A stretch of DNA of 64,000 bases from Theobroma cacao (GCF_000208745.1 NC_030854.1:32643421-32707420); one strand, 5' to 3'; numbered from the stretch's first letter, positions 1-13,005 are shown. Program-made: numbers and translations. Notes: a model not told the origin generated them from the letters alone.

Positions 1-1118
1 TGATGTGATATTTATACATTGAACTCCTTAGAGTTCAAACCTCTCTACAACTTAAAAAACAAAAAACAACATTGTCAATGATTTTTTTTTTTTGGGTGCA
101 TAAGAATGGGAAGAAACTCACTTAACTTCTCGGACTAGGAGAGCCTATCATGTCCTTAACAAGTGTTATATAGAAAAACTGAAGTTCACTTTTGGGGTGT
201 GCCATTTAAGACATTAATAAGAGTAGAAAATGGAGGTAATGAAACTGCAAATGAAGGTTTCAAGTAGGTATGTTTGGCAACAAAAGGGGGATGCATTATT
301 TGTTTAATACACCAATTGCATGATATGCCGGGGAAATTTAAAGATTTGAGAAATCTTGCCCAACATGGATATGAGTGGAGACAACCACCAAATCTCAGTC
401 CCCATTTAATTTCATCACCAAAGGAAAGAGCTTTTAAAGTCAGAGCATGGCCATGGCTGCAGGTTAAATTACCTCAACTCAGAATTAAGATGTTAATTTC
501 TATATGATCATGAATTACAAGGGCTTTGTGTGAGAGTTATGAAAAAACACATGTATAGAAATAAACATATCCAAATGTAATTTACAATTTGGACCTCATT
601 TACAATTAAGTTTATCCCATAAATATGTGCATAGATAAATTTTGAATGTACCAAAGAGAAATGAGTGTTGAGGTGGGTCCAATAAGTTAAAATTCATGAA
701 ACATGAGTCCTAAGATTCAGCCAGTGTGTGACAAAACATATTAAATCCCGTGAATCTCTAGCTGTTTGTATCTGCCCTATGCTAGTTTTCATACTTTACA
801 GATAAAGCTTCACATATGATCTAAAACATTAATGTGCATACATTTCTTTTTGAGGTTTTGGTTACAGCACTCTGATGTAAAAATTAATCTTTGATGACAG
901 GACCATGACATAAGGAAAGCAGATAGAGTTAGGCAAGTGGGAACTCACCCACACACTTTAAAATAAAATAAACGGATGAAGTTGACTTTCTGTGCTCTTG
1001 TACTACTGCTTGCCTTTTTCCATTCTTTTTCCCAATTTCTTCATTTCAGTTAATTTTTTAAAAAAGAATTGTATAAATATTAAACAAAAAAGGGGGATTC
1101 TTCACTTCTTTCTACTCC
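1..1118. other. Intergenic / upstream region of PSY peptide gene
   Basis: AT-rich DNA with no gene I can support. The only reading frame, about 274-507, has no recognisable domain and no splice context. The last few hundred bases serve as the promoter of the peptide gene that begins at 1219. Confidence 0.6.
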
Positions 1119-1126
1119 TATATAAA
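1119..1126 (+). promoter_or_regulatory. TATA box of PSY peptide gene
   Basis: The sequence TATATAAA lies about 93 bases before the ATG at 1219, leaving room for a 5' leader of roughly 60 bases. It is the only such box in this interval. The transcription start itself is inferred. Confidence 0.6.
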
Positions 1127-1218
1127 GTACCAAGCCCACATGCTTTCCTTTGCCATCAGTAAATTTTTCTTTCTCTTTTGTCATTATTGTATGCTTGTTT
1201 TGATCATCAATCATCAGC

Positions 1219-1876
1219 ATGGAGAACAAAGCTTTGGTTAGATTGATGCTACTTTTTCTGGGTTTCTCTTATCTTCTCCTTTCCTGTGCTGCCGTTCCCA
1301 CAACAAGTAAGGCAAATTTTGTAGCTTTTGAAGTTAACATTTATGCAGAATCTGTTGAGTAGATATTTATTGGAATTAATTTACTTGGTTTATAGGAAGC
1401 CTCAAGTCATATAAGGAACTCCCTTCTTCTTCTGTCCAAGATTTACTTGCTCAGGTCCCTTCTCTCTTTCCCTCTCTCTTAAGTTTATCATATTTTCTAG
1501 GCATATAATATTGCAGGGTTTTCAGAACATTTCAGTTTTTACCAAAAAATGAAACCTGGAATGTCAAAACTATGGCAACCCAGCGAAAGCTGTCAGGCTG
1601 AAATTTTTATTGTCCTTCCTAAACAGTTATTTTGTTCTCCTTTTAGACTAACATTCTCACAAGTTTTTCTTCTTTTCCATTGATTGTATGTCACAATTTG
1701 ATTAAGATCGTCTTCTGTTTTTTTTGCAGGATGTAATGAAATTGAATGAAGCTGAGGAATCGACTGGGGGAGGAGATGCAATATTCAGTGATGAAAGGAT
1801 GCTAATGGAAAGCACAGATTATCCAGGGACAGGTGCAAACAAGAACCATGATCCCAAAACCCCAGGGAGAGCTTAG
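1219..1876 (+). CDS. PSY-family tyrosine-sulfated peptide precursor
   Basis: Exons 1219-1306, 1396-1454 and 1730-1876 (stop TAG) join in frame to give 97 aa; all introns are GT-AG. Residues 1-25 form a hydrophobic secretion signal. Near the C terminus, residues 79-95 read DYPGTGANKNHDPKTPG, which fits the PSY signature DY....AN..HDP..P known from Arabidopsis PSY1. In that family the Tyr after Asp is sulfated by TPST in the Golgi, prolines are hydroxylated, and the processed peptide promotes cell expansion through leucine-rich-repeat receptor kinases. An acidic spacer (residues 50-78) precedes the motif, as is typical. The precursor is short and ends two residues after the motif. Polyadenylation is probably directed by AATAAA at 1959-1964. 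The family call is firm; which PSY member it corresponds to is not settled. Confidence 0.88.
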
Positions 1877-4800
1877 GAACAAAGGAACAAAAAAAAAAAG
1901 AGAAGCCCATAATTTTTACATATAATTTGTTTTATGTATAGACCAAGAATGAGGGAAAAATAAATATATGAGAGTTTGGATCTGGGTTTGGGACTTTGCT
2001 TTGTCCTATGTTTTGCTAGAATATGCTCTCTCTTCCTTTTTTTTTTTTCCCTCTCTTTCTATCCATAATCTTGTTTAAGGTTGTTTTTGTTTGTTTGTCT
2101 GTCTGTCTGAAGAGTTGTACTATAATCTAACTTGAATTGAGAAACTTGTGCGGAGGGTTTGGGGGTTCACTTTACACAGAAAGGAATGTTATGGGTATTT
2201 TGAGGATTAACTTTTGATGATCTTCTTTGTATTTGGTATTTATTTAATTACTAAGTACTACTACTTTATGGAAGAAAGTAAATGTTGGAAATTGTGGCTA
2301 TTGGTGTTGAACTCTTCAATAAAGCAAATGCTCCAAAAAAGTGCTCCTTTTTTTTTTTTTGAGTTTGTGACAAATTAATCAAAACGTAATCAATCATGTT
2401 GTATATATGATTCAAATATTTGTAGTTGTTGTTCTACCGGAAAGTAATCTCTCCACATTAAGCTAAAGCATTAGTCTTTTTTTAGTTCAAAAAGAGTATT
2501 GCAAGAAACTACCGTGGGTTCAATTCATAAATTCACCCTTTGTAATGAATTGTCAAGTTATATCCACCCTTTTCCGGATTGAGTTTCTCTCTATATATTT
2601 TTTTGTTTGATAATTTTTTATATATTTTTATTCATTATTAACATACGAAAAAACCTATTCATTCTAAGAATTTTTTATTTGTTTAGAAAAAAAAAGAATA
2701 CACACAAAGTTTTTTATATGTTGATTCATGAATAATGATTAGAGAAAATGGAAATTAGCTGCACAATTTACAATCACTTCCAAATGACTTGAATAGAAGT
2801 AAAGGAGTCTTAGCATGTGTAGTAACTTGTTAGAAATACAGGGTTGCAAAGATTTGAATCAATTCATACCTTTTAAGTGAAATTATTTGGGCCGAAATTC
2901 ATAGTTTATTGAAAATAAACAAGTGAAATTTTGGTTAAAAAGATACAGAGTTTTAAACAAAAAGGAGTAAAAGTCTCTTCCTCCCCTTATTTTGGAATCG
3001 ACGAATCAAACATTTATTTATCGTCGAATCAAATACCTATAAAAATAAAAAAAGATTTAGTAGTAGAGGAATACTGGATTTCACAAGAAAAGCAGGTAGG
3101 AGGATGGTTTTCCCAGTGAAAATTTAATGGCATTTGACAAAAAGTGAAATGGTGAATGAATGAGAAAGAATGGTAGGCAAAGAAGTAATGATGGTGATGG
3201 AGGGTAACGGTAAAGCATGAGTTGGACTTTGGATATGATATTGGTGCTGATTGCGATAGCAATGCCGGCTATTACTATTGTTGAAAATTGTGACAACAGA
3301 GATAGGCTAGGAACTTAGCTAGTGGGTCGTTCGAGATTTTACAAGATTTTGGGGGTAGGTAAAGGCCAGAGATTCATATTTTATACATTTTTTCAATAAC
3401 CATTTCATAAATTTAAAAAATAAAAAGATAGGCTTCTTTAATAGGAAGATGAAAATTAATAAATTTGAGCAAAAATAACTCTCTTTGAGAAGCTACCTCA
3501 CCTTGCATTAATAATCTCTTATCAGTTATGATATTGGACCAAATACATATAGTCTCTTGTGATTCTCTGGAATGAAACACCCGCTGGCTGTGTCGGTCAG
3601 CAGCCGGTGGAGCTAAGGTTTGCTTAGAGACAAACAAGGGTTAAAGATGGATGAGGGAAAAGAGAGAAGAAGAAGAGGAAAAAGAAACTTGGGTTAGTAA
3701 TTTCAACATTTGTTAACCCAACAAAAGATCCAAGCGCAATAAGTCTTAAGATTGGGCTGGTGCTACTGGGTTTGTGCATTGGATCACAGATAACTCAACC
3801 CAGCCCAATTTTTTTTTGAACTCATACTTGAATTGTTGAATCCAAGTTACATTTGAGTTTGAAGGCCTTTGCCCTGTTCTTAGCTTAATTTTCTTTGGGT
3901 GTTGGGGACTTTCTAAATTTTCAACATAAGCAGCCTCTAGTTTCAGGGCTTGAGGCCCAAGTGGCTCGAGAGTACAAGGTTTCTTTGGATTCGTAAGCAT
4001 TATCATACAAAGTAATGGAGTAACATTTTTCTGTCAAAGAGATTGGTTGAATGGATAACTCATGTTTTTTATAAAAAAAAAATGATCTAGTTCAAGTCTT
4101 AAGGATGATCTTTTGTTGGTCTTGATCTTAAATATGGCACTTAAATCCTGCCATGTACAAAGAAAAACCTTTATGAGGGGGGGTGTTTGACAGGCACTAT
4201 AGAGATTCAGACTAAGCAGTCTGAGGCTAATTTATTCCTTTTGCACTTTTACACCTCATGGGGCCAAAATGACTGCATTAACAATTAGACCATCACTTTA
4301 TGTTTCTTTAATGGTCACAAAAGTGGTGAAAAAAGTGGCAGCTTTCTCCTGTTAAAGTTTGGAACTTTAGATCCTGTTTACTTTTGAAAATTTGTTCCTT
4401 CACCCCCAACTCCCAGGCCACCTTAACGGGGAAATCAAAAAGCTGCCTCTTGAGCAAGAAATGGAGTCAAAGCAAAAACTGTAAGAGCGGGGTCCTGTTG
4501 AATCAAACCACATTAAAGGCAGTTGGTATGCAGAAACAATTGATTGCCCACACCAGATTCTAGCTAGGGTTTTGCTACTCCTTGAAGTAAAGTAACCCCC
4601 CCCCCCCAAAAGTCCAAAATTAAAGGTAGAAAGGTGTTTTTGTGGGGCCAACAAGACCCTTTTTCTTTTGGGGCACAAAAGGATAGCTTTTGGGTGTCAA
4701 TAAACACTTTGTGGGGGGCCCACTTCTTGCCAAAAGTAGGCATCACAAAGGCCGAAATGAGGATGAGATTGCTCTGACATTTCTCACCATGGCGTTGAGA

Positions 4801-7495
4801 TCTTTATCTTGGTTGCTCCAAGCCCTGGCCACATATGCTGGCCCCATTAGAAAACAAATGTGGGACTTCATCCAAGCTTCCTTTTTTCCTAATTTAAGCT
4901 CTAAATTTGGTACTATTTTGACCCCAATTCCCATGGTATCTTCCACTTTCCCATTGCTATCAAACTTCATTTCGTTATACAAGTTATCATTTTTTAAAAT
5001 TTTTATTTTAAAAATTTTTAAAAAAATTCTATTATTTGAGGAAAAGATCCTGCATTAGTCGTTAAGTCAAATGTTCAGACGTTATAAATTAACATTTTAT
5101 GCATAGGTGGTTTGAGTTCTTTTCTTTAATTCTTCTATTATAATGAAATATACAAATTTGCATTTATTAAATATTTCATCATACTATAAAAAGGTAGTAA
5201 CTCTCTTTCATTGTTTTAGTCATGAGTTGATTGAGTTCAAATAATGCAACAAAGCATTGTTTTCTACCTTATCAAACTATAAATCATGGAGTCATTGAAT
5301 GAAACTGTTTCAAACTAAATAATTAAATATAATTCTCATTAAAATGAAAAGTTCACTACACCAAATGTGTATCTCAGGGTATATTTTACAAAAAAAAAAT
5401 ATATATATATAAAGACATTCAATATGTCATTTGATTCCACAATTTATACATTCTTTTAGCAAAAATTGCGGATTGAAAGATAAAAAAAAATTAATTTAAA
5501 AAAGATGGAAAAGGACCTCTAGGTTCTTAGAAAGAATACACATGGACAACACATACATCTCACATCGTTACTCATATAAGATATGATTATTTATTTGAAA
5601 AATTAAATCCCCACTTGAACTACTCTCAATATAAACTTTGACTTTCATGTTGTTGTTTCTTTTCTAACAATCTTTCAAGAATTATATTGTGCTATTCAAA
5701 TTGATTGATCAATGTCCGGTTCTAATTACCAACAAAGATCATAAAACAATATAAATTCTAATTTAGTTTTTAATTTGATTCATGATCGAATAATTTTCAA
5801 GTCTATCAACTCATCAAGTTGATCGAACAATTTTCTAAAGAAAAGAACAAATTGTCTAAACATTAGAATGTCATTCAAGTGGCATGGAATGTTATCCTCT
5901 TTTTGTCCAATATTGAACTTGAAGCTTTGCATATTGCAACAAAAGAATTTGGACCCCATTTGGGACACCCAATGGCCAAGCATGTACTCCAAACAACAAA
6001 AGAAAAAACAATCCAAATCCAATGTTCCCCCACAAAATTAAATAGCTAATTGCTTACAAATTTTAGCCAGCTGTTGTATCAATCTTTTTCTTTAATAAAG
6101 ATGACACTTTGTTGTTTTTTTTTTTTCCTTTTTTCGCGAAATTCATTAGAAAAATCCAACGTATTTCCTCACAACTTGCTAAAATAAATAAAAAGAATTA
6201 ATTAATTCAACGGTTTTAGAAATAGGATTTGATAAAACAAAATGGGGGGTCCCAAAAAGGCCAGAAGCAACCTGGCAAAAGACATTGAAGGCGGCGTAAA
6301 AAGCGACTCGCTTTCATATTTTTCCCCCACTCCCTCACTCAGTTTGGCTGGCCTTTTTGGTTTCTCCTTTTTATCATAAAGGGCCCCACGTCTTAATCCC
6401 TTTTTGCTTTTTCTGGCCTTTCCTTTTGTCTTTCTTACGTCACCTCCATCCTTAGCCTCAACATCTCTTGGTCCGCAAACCCTCCCTCTTTGCTGACTCG
6501 GCGCCAGCTGGCACCTAACTCCATTTTATTTTCCTAAAGGATGAAATTTTTTGAATTACATATCTAAATAATTAATTACAATATAAAAATCCAACTCCAA
6601 AGATTCATGCCTCGAAATTCAAAAAAAAAGAATAATATAAGAGTAATTAAAACTGTATAAGTAAAAAAGAACTGTGATGATTATTGTTTTATTGTACCTT
6701 ATTTGTTAAAATAATGCTTATAGTACCTAAATGATTGCGTTACATTACTATTATCTTTAAGATGGGAAAATAAAGTGACTATTAAATTATAGATTCTATG
6801 TTATCCTAATAAGTACTTGGTATATAATTTTATAAAATTATAAAACTTTATAATATGTTCACACATTTATAGTTCAATCCATAGGGACACATTTCTTGAT
6901 GGATACCCATACTAATGGATACAAAAGAAAAATAATGAGATGTGAGAAATGTAAATAGTTTTTGGTATATAAATATATTATATCAATTATCCTTGACAGT
7001 CATTGATTTAATGAATCTCATGAAATACATGATCCTTTCTGGTATTTAATTTTAGGACAAAGAAAACAAACACATAATAAATGTCTTAATTTTAAATACC
7101 CATTTTTTTCATTTTAATTCCAATAATTCATAAATTGATTCTATATTTTTTTAATCAAATAATACATCACTAGCTAGATGCCAAAAAAGAAAAGAAAAGA
7201 AAATAATTATTAGTCGATTTTTTTATTAATAAATAAGTTGACAGGGCCTAGAATTTATAACCCTGCCAAGAAAATTTAATAAAAAAGTTTAGGAAATTGA
7301 CAGCTTATCTTCAAAATAAATAGAGGAAAAAGAGAGGCAGAAAAGTTTAAAAAATTGTACTCTGATCCTTCACGTTCTTTATGCTTTATCTCTGAGACTT
7401 TTTATCATTTTTTTTGCTTTGGGTTTTTAGTTTTTAAGGGGTTTTCTAGGATTTCAGAGAGAGAGAGAGAGAAAAAAAAAAAAGACTAAAAACAC
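1877..7495. other. Intergenic region, PSY to CDF
   Basis: About 5.6 kb of AT-rich DNA. Reading frames at 2931-3296, 3413-3637, 3746-4006, 4400-5058 and 5780-6022 overlap on both strands, lack domains, and I do not call them genes. A C homopolymer lies near 4596-4606. The stretch 6240-6530 is noticeably less AT-rich, with pyrimidine blocks and ACGT cores (CCACGTCT, TTACGTCAC); it may be a distal control region of the CDF gene, which is inference only. Confidence 0.5.
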
Positions 7496-7502
7496 TATAA
7501 AA
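7496..7502 (+). promoter_or_regulatory. TATA box of CDF gene
   Basis: The sequence CTATAAAAAG around 7495-7504 is a good plant TATA box, 133 bases before the main ATG. A GA-dinucleotide tract (about 7456-7471) lies just upstream, a common feature of plant core promoters. Confidence 0.55.
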
Positions 7503-7575
7503 AGTTGCTTGCTTTCCTTTCCAAAGGAGTCTTTTTTCTCATCTTGAAAACACCCTCTTTTTTGGTTTAAGAGTT

Positions 7576-7623
7576 ATGGTTCTTGCTCTTCATTCTTGCA
7601 AAAACACCAAATTTTTTATGTGA
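7576..7623 (+). promoter_or_regulatory. Upstream ORF in CDF leader
   Basis: An ATG at 7576 opens a 15-codon reading frame that stops with TGA at 7621-7623, only five bases before the main ATG at 7629. If transcription starts just after the TATA box at 7496, every CDF mRNA carries it. Such short upstream frames usually lower translation of the main frame; that effect is inferred here. Confidence 0.5.
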
Positions 7624-7628
7624 AGAAA

Positions 7629-8101
7629 ATGAACGGTGGAGATCCAGCTTTCAAGCTCTTTGGGAGGAAGATTGCTGTGCCTGAACCTCAGATTCATGCT
7701 GGGGTAAGCTTACATATTTCTAAAGTTCATTTCTTTTTTTTTTTAATTAACGTTGGTGTAAATGTTTTCTTTTTTCTTGTTTTCATGTTGTCTTTTGAAG
7801 TTGACTATCCGTTTCAGCTCTTGTTTTTTGCTTAATGTTTCTGGGTTTTTTTTGTTCTTCTTTTGGTTTTGTTTTGATTTGTTGGAAAAGTTTTGAGTTT
7901 TTGAAGCTCTGTTTTGGTTCCAAAGTTGAAGTTTTAGGACTTAAAGACATGTTTTTCATATCTTCAGCTTCATGTTTATTTGTTTTTGTTGAAAACTTTT
8001 ATTGACTTGGTAGTTTGGAATGAATTTTGTTTGCTTTTATGGTATAAATGAGATATGGTTTCGTTTTTTTCTGTGTAGTTTCTTTTCTTTTTTCTTTCTG
8101 A

Positions 8102-8132
<31 letters not shown>

Positions 8133-10760
8133 TTTAACATATGGTTTTAGATGAACTAAACATAGCCTTAAATTTGCGGAAAAATGGGGGCAGGTGTTGC
8201 TTTGGATGCTCCGGGAAGTATGCTCATACAAATTATGTTTAGCTTTTTTATTTCTTGAATTACTTTATGTTTTCCTAAGCATCAACTTTACAAAAAGATG
8301 TTCTGGTATAATTTAATCCTCTTACCTTCATTTTTTTAAAGAAGTTTGAAGCCTTTTGGTTGATTTTGGCAGTAGAGATTATATGTTCATTGGGATGTTT
8401 CTAAAACCATATTTCTGTATAGAATTTGATTATTTAGGAAACTAAATTTGTTGCTGCCTCTTTTTTTTTTTGTTGGGATTTTCCTAATACAGATTGCTAC
8501 ATAGAATTCTTTATTTAGCAGGGAATTTTGGCCACTGTAACAAAATTAAGTCACTATTGTTTCTTTTTTCTGAATTTTGTTTGAATTTATTTTGATAACA
8601 ATAAGTTTCTTGAAGGTTGGTGCATTGTAGTTCCTTTATTTTTGAAAATGGGAAGTTATTTTCAATTTTCTTGGATGCTGTAAAAGTTTTCATTGACAGA
8701 AATGGAAAGCCAAAAACCAGGTGTAATTTTTTTTTTTAAACTAGACAGGATCATGTAATTTTGATTTCCTCTTGGACTATCTTTTCCTGATTCTTGAATA
8801 AAAAAACAGCTTTAAAAATATATATTTTATATACTTTTATTGTCTTTGGGTGATGGGGGAAAAGCAGTTAGTCCAACTTGATTTATTAGAAGCTGTTCAT
8901 TGCCGGTACCTTTGCATAAAGTCTTGTAATTATGACAGTCATACTTTCTAACTAGTTGCTAATCATAGTTTTGTAAACTTTGGAAGAGGTCAATTTGAAC
9001 ATTATTCCTCTGAATTTGGTCATGAACAACTTTCTTAGATATTACTTTAAGTACAATTTGACTGATGGGTTGATGAATGTTAATGGTTGTTTTATAGCTG
9101 ATTTTTTATCGCAAAATCTTGTTAACCATATGTTTTGTTGTATTTTTTTTTGTTAATGTTAATAAGTCGGTTTGTCCACCTTTTTATAAAGTCTTCTTAT
9201 TTATGAATCACATAAAACAGACAAAAATATTTCTGTTTTTCCTTTCAATAAGAAATATGAAAGGCAAGAAAATGTTAGTGAGCGTTCTGTGTTTTCATTC
9301 TTCTCTCTATGCCAAGTTCTTTCTAAATCTCCTGTTATAAATGAGACAGCTATTTTGATTTTGAATTCCAGGACACCAGTAGTGAGATAACAAACCCAGA
9401 AACTGAGACTTCTTATACAAACACATCTGGTGATCCAGATAAGTCCATTACTGTAGAAAATGATAAGGAAGAACACCAGACTTCAATGAAATCGAATGAG
9501 ATACAAACAAACTCTAAGCTCAAAGAAGAACAGTCAGAGACAGATAGTGCAGACCAAGAGAAAGTTTTTAAGAAGCCAGACAAGGTCCTTCCATGTCCAC
9601 GATGCAACAGCTTAGACACAAAATTCTGTTACTTCAATAACTACAATGTCAACCAACCTCGACACTTTTGCAAGAATTGCCAGAGATATTGGACAGCTGG
9701 TGGAACAATGAGAAATGTTCCTATTGGCGCTGGGCGGAGGAAGAATAAGCACTTGGCCTCTCAGTACCGGCAGATAATAGTTTCATCTGATGGAGTACCA
9801 ATGACTAGGATAGAAACCCCCGACTCTGCAAATCAACAACTTCTACCTCCTGGTGAATCTACAACTGCCTTTAGGCCTTCCATGGGAAATGGAACAGTTC
9901 TAAAATTTGGTGCTGAAGCACCTCTTTGTGAATCCATGGAGACTGTACTTAGCCTTGGAGACCAGAAGAGAAGCGTTGAGATGGGTACAGTCAGTTGTGG
10001 AGAAATACGAGAGGAACCCTCCTCCTGTGGATCTTCTGCCACACCTTGCAGCATTCCGGGGAATCACTTACCAGGAAATGTCATGCAAAAAGAGAGAGTA
10101 GGTTTGGCAGGACCTAATGAGCAGATTACACAACATCCACCTCAATGCTATCCCATCCCACCGTGGATTTTTCCTTGGAATCCAGGAATGAATAATGTAG
10201 CTCCCATGGTAGTTGGTCAGTCTTCTTCTGAGCGTATTGGTGCGCTGAATAGCAGTACTTCAAATGCTGTTCAATGGTGCCCTACACCTATGATGGCTGT
10301 TCCTGGATTTTGCCCGCCAAATGTTCCTTTACAGTTTGTGCCTGCTTATTGGGGTTGTATGCCTTTATGGGCCGCTAGTGGAGGAAATGTGTCATTCAGT
10401 GGCTCCAATGGTTGCCTATCTCCATCATCCTCTACTAGCAACAGTTGCTGCTCAGGCAATGGGTCACCAAGACTAGGCAAACATTCCAGAGAAACAAATT
10501 TTGTCGAAGAGCAGTCAGAAAAGTGTGTTCTGGTTCCAAAGACCCTTAGAATTGATGACCCAAATGAAGCTTCAAGGAGTCCTATATGGGCTACATTAGG
10601 TATTAAACCTGACCAGAAGGATCCTTTACGACGAGGTAAAATTTTCAATGCTTTTGATTCTAAAGCTGAAGGCAAAGACCACTTACTGGATGGCAGTCAT
10701 ATTTTGGAAGCAAACCCTGCAGCTCTTTCGCGTTCTCACACATTCCAAGAGAGCACATGA
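7629..10760 (+). CDS. CDF: Cycling Dof factor (CDF2/CDF3-like transcription factor)
   Basis: Exon 1 is 7629-7703 and exon 2 is 9372-10760; the 1668-base intron is phase 0 and the product is 487 aa. The N terminus has the CDF motif DPAFKLFG, the region known to recruit the TOPLESS corepressor. A Dof C2-C2 zinc finger follows, with zinc ligands Cys100, Cys103, Cys125 and Cys128 and the [13 protein letters not shown] core that reads AAAG sites. Further on come the family's YWGC segment, the [20 protein letters not shown] block (about 409-440), and a C-terminal [14 protein letters not shown] segment (about 471-486) of the kind bound by FKF1 and GIGANTEA. CDFs are nuclear repressors of CONSTANS and FT, degraded in the afternoon; some also act in drought and nitrogen responses. 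The ATG at 7629 is chosen because it starts the conserved N-terminal motif. Confidence 0.93.
8109..8132. repeat. (TA)n microsatellite in CDF intron
   Basis: Uninterrupted TA dinucleotides inside the first CDF intron, far from both splice sites. Probably length-variable between individuals. Confidence 0.85.
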
Positions 10761-12182
10761 GGGTCCCTTATAGTATTTGGCCTGGGCATCTCATTGTATT
10801 ACATGCTTTGTGCATATCGAAGGCACAAACATCATCAGTTCTTGTTATGCATCAGGGAGATCTGGGTTCTCTGGTCCGAACACTAAAGCTACAAGTTCAT
10901 AGGAAGTAAGGCTACTCTGATGATTGACAGGGTAGGCAATGTATCAATTCATCTTTGAGAGTGCTGTAAATAGTAGAAGACAGTGATTGAGTGGTGTTCA
11001 TCATCTGCGGCCTGTTTCATACACTTGCATGTCTCTTCCAATGTAATTTGACAAAGAAGAAAGAAATAGATGAGAGAATTGTCCTTGATTCTTATCTATT
11101 CAAATTGTGTTAGCAAATTCCTGTGCTTGGGGTTAGTTTTCTTCTCAAAATATGGTGTACGTTGATCTCCAGTTTTGAAGTTGGAGAAAAATTTCCTAGA
11201 TGTTAGAGTTCCATTATATTATGCTTTTCTCCCGAAATTCTGAACTCCTGCACTATCAGTTATTGGGGGTTGCTGAAACTATCATGAATAACATGTGCAA
11301 GTTGAATTATGACCATATATACGTAGAATAGAAGACGTTATCTCGGCTGGTAAGTAGCTATAAAATGTTGGAATCTTCAACTTTCTCAATTGCTTGAGAA
11401 AGTCTCCTGTGCAATCTTTATCTCTTTATCTATTCATTTCGTTGCCACCCATTTTCTCTCCACAAAGTCTCCGGGGAGTTATAATTGTCGACGCAATTCG
11501 CCTGCCGGTTTTTGACCTTTCCATTTCTGAATAAGTTAGCTAACAGCAGGCTCCTTTTGAATTTTATCTGATATTGCAGTTCATCACGGAAGTCTGTATT
11601 TCTTCATATAGGTACACCATTTATGTCTACCTTCTTTCAACTTTTTACATCTTTATCACCATAATTTCTTCCCAATTTCGAATCCCTTTTTCCATTGATA
11701 AAAAGCCGTAGTTAGAATCTTTGTTCAACCCCCCAGAAAAGGGGGTTTCGTTTTTTAGCTTTGTTTACGTGTCCTTTCTTTCTCGGTAGAAGTTTCTTTT
11801 CTGTTTATAGCCTACAAAGGAAGAAGATTCAACACGGCATGGAACATATTTGTATATGTCCGTACTTTATGACTCAATTCCCTTCAAAAGAAATCGCTTT
11901 TAGAGTCAGGATAAACCATAAGGTCATTCTTATCATCATTTGAAAGAACAAAAAAAAAAAGGGTTCATATTCTTGCCGTCACAGAATGTTAATTGTTACT
12001 TTCTTTTAAAAGGGTTGAAGTTTAATGTTTCCTTCTTCCTTAGGGTCCTAATTTCCAGCTTATAAATAGCTTTTGATCATCATAGAATCACATATATTTC
12101 ATCTACATAAGAAATGAAAGGAAGGTTATTGTTTATTTTTGTTTTAATTTTCAGCTCTTTTGGAATAGTTTTTATGATATTT
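10761..12182. other. CDF 3' region and intergenic DNA
   Basis: The first few hundred bases are the probable 3' untranslated region of the CDF gene. The remainder shows no gene I can support; the short frame at 11761-11943 has no domain. Confidence 0.5.
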
Positions 12183-12336
12183 AAAAATTGTGATTAAAAC
12201 ACTTGAGGTATTTGGTTTAACGATAAAATATATGTACTTTCAATTCAACAAAATATATTCAAAAATTGTGATTAAAACACTTAAGGTATTTGGTTTAATG
12301 ATAAAATATATGAACTTTCAATTCAAAAAATTAAAG
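12183..12336 (+). repeat. Two-copy tandem repeat, 78-bp period
   Basis: Two nearly identical units begin AAAAATTGTGATTAAAACAC at 12183 and 12261 and differ by a handful of substitutions. They form the outer left end of the long-armed element. Confidence 0.85.
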
Positions 12337-13005
12337 GTTAAATTATGCATTAGTTTCTGTACTCTGTTAAACATGGTAGATTTAATTTTGTATAATAATT
12401 TGTAAAAATTAAGTTTTTATATTTTTTAAAATTAACAATGTCAATTGTAATCCAATGTTAAAATTTTTCGTTTATGTTGACATAGAATTTGATTGTAATG
12501 ATATGGTATTAATTTTGTAATTTCCTCCGTAGTTGGATAATAATCACTACACTTAGTTTATAAAAAGAGTGAAATTTTCTATCTCTAAATTCTTAAGCAT
12601 TACCAAAAATTAGCATTCATTACGTATAAATTGCAAAAATACCACATTAACGACATAGTAGTGCCACGTTAGCATCACATTCTCACTTAAAAGTTATGTT
12701 TGTATTTAATTAATACCACATCAACATAATCATTGTATCTTTCTTGGATGTCACGTTAGCATGTTTAATGTCATATCAACAAGAATATGTCACGTTAGTA
12801 TAGTGAAATGTTTAATACAGTTAATTATTCGATTGACATTGTCAACTTTTGAAAATATAATGATTAAATTTTTATAAATTATTATATAAAAATTAAATCC
12901 ATCACTTTAACAGAGTAAATGGATTAATTGCATAATTTGATGATGAATTTAAAGTCATATATTTGATGAAATAAAATTACCTTAAAGATGTATTTTGATA
13001 AAATA
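12183..13005. mobile_element. Non-autonomous element with long inverted arms (MITE / foldback type)
   Basis: The left part (about 12261-12475) and the reverse complement of the right part (about 12825-13005) align over most of their length. Shared runs include ACTCTGTTAAA, GATTTAATTTT, TATAATAATTT, GACAATGTCAAT-type and TTAAGGTA. The interior has repeated CCACGTTAGCAT/TGTCACGTTAG phrases and no coding capacity. The outermost left unit (12183-12260) is repeated in tandem at 12261-12336. Arms this long are typical of Mutator-like MITEs or foldback elements, but I could not define a target-site duplication, so the superfamily and exact ends are uncertain. Confidence 0.65.

Noticed and set aside
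4400..5058. Overlapping frames on both strands near 4.4-5.1 kb
   Set aside because: No domain, no splice-site pattern, and frames overlap on opposite strands over low-complexity sequence.
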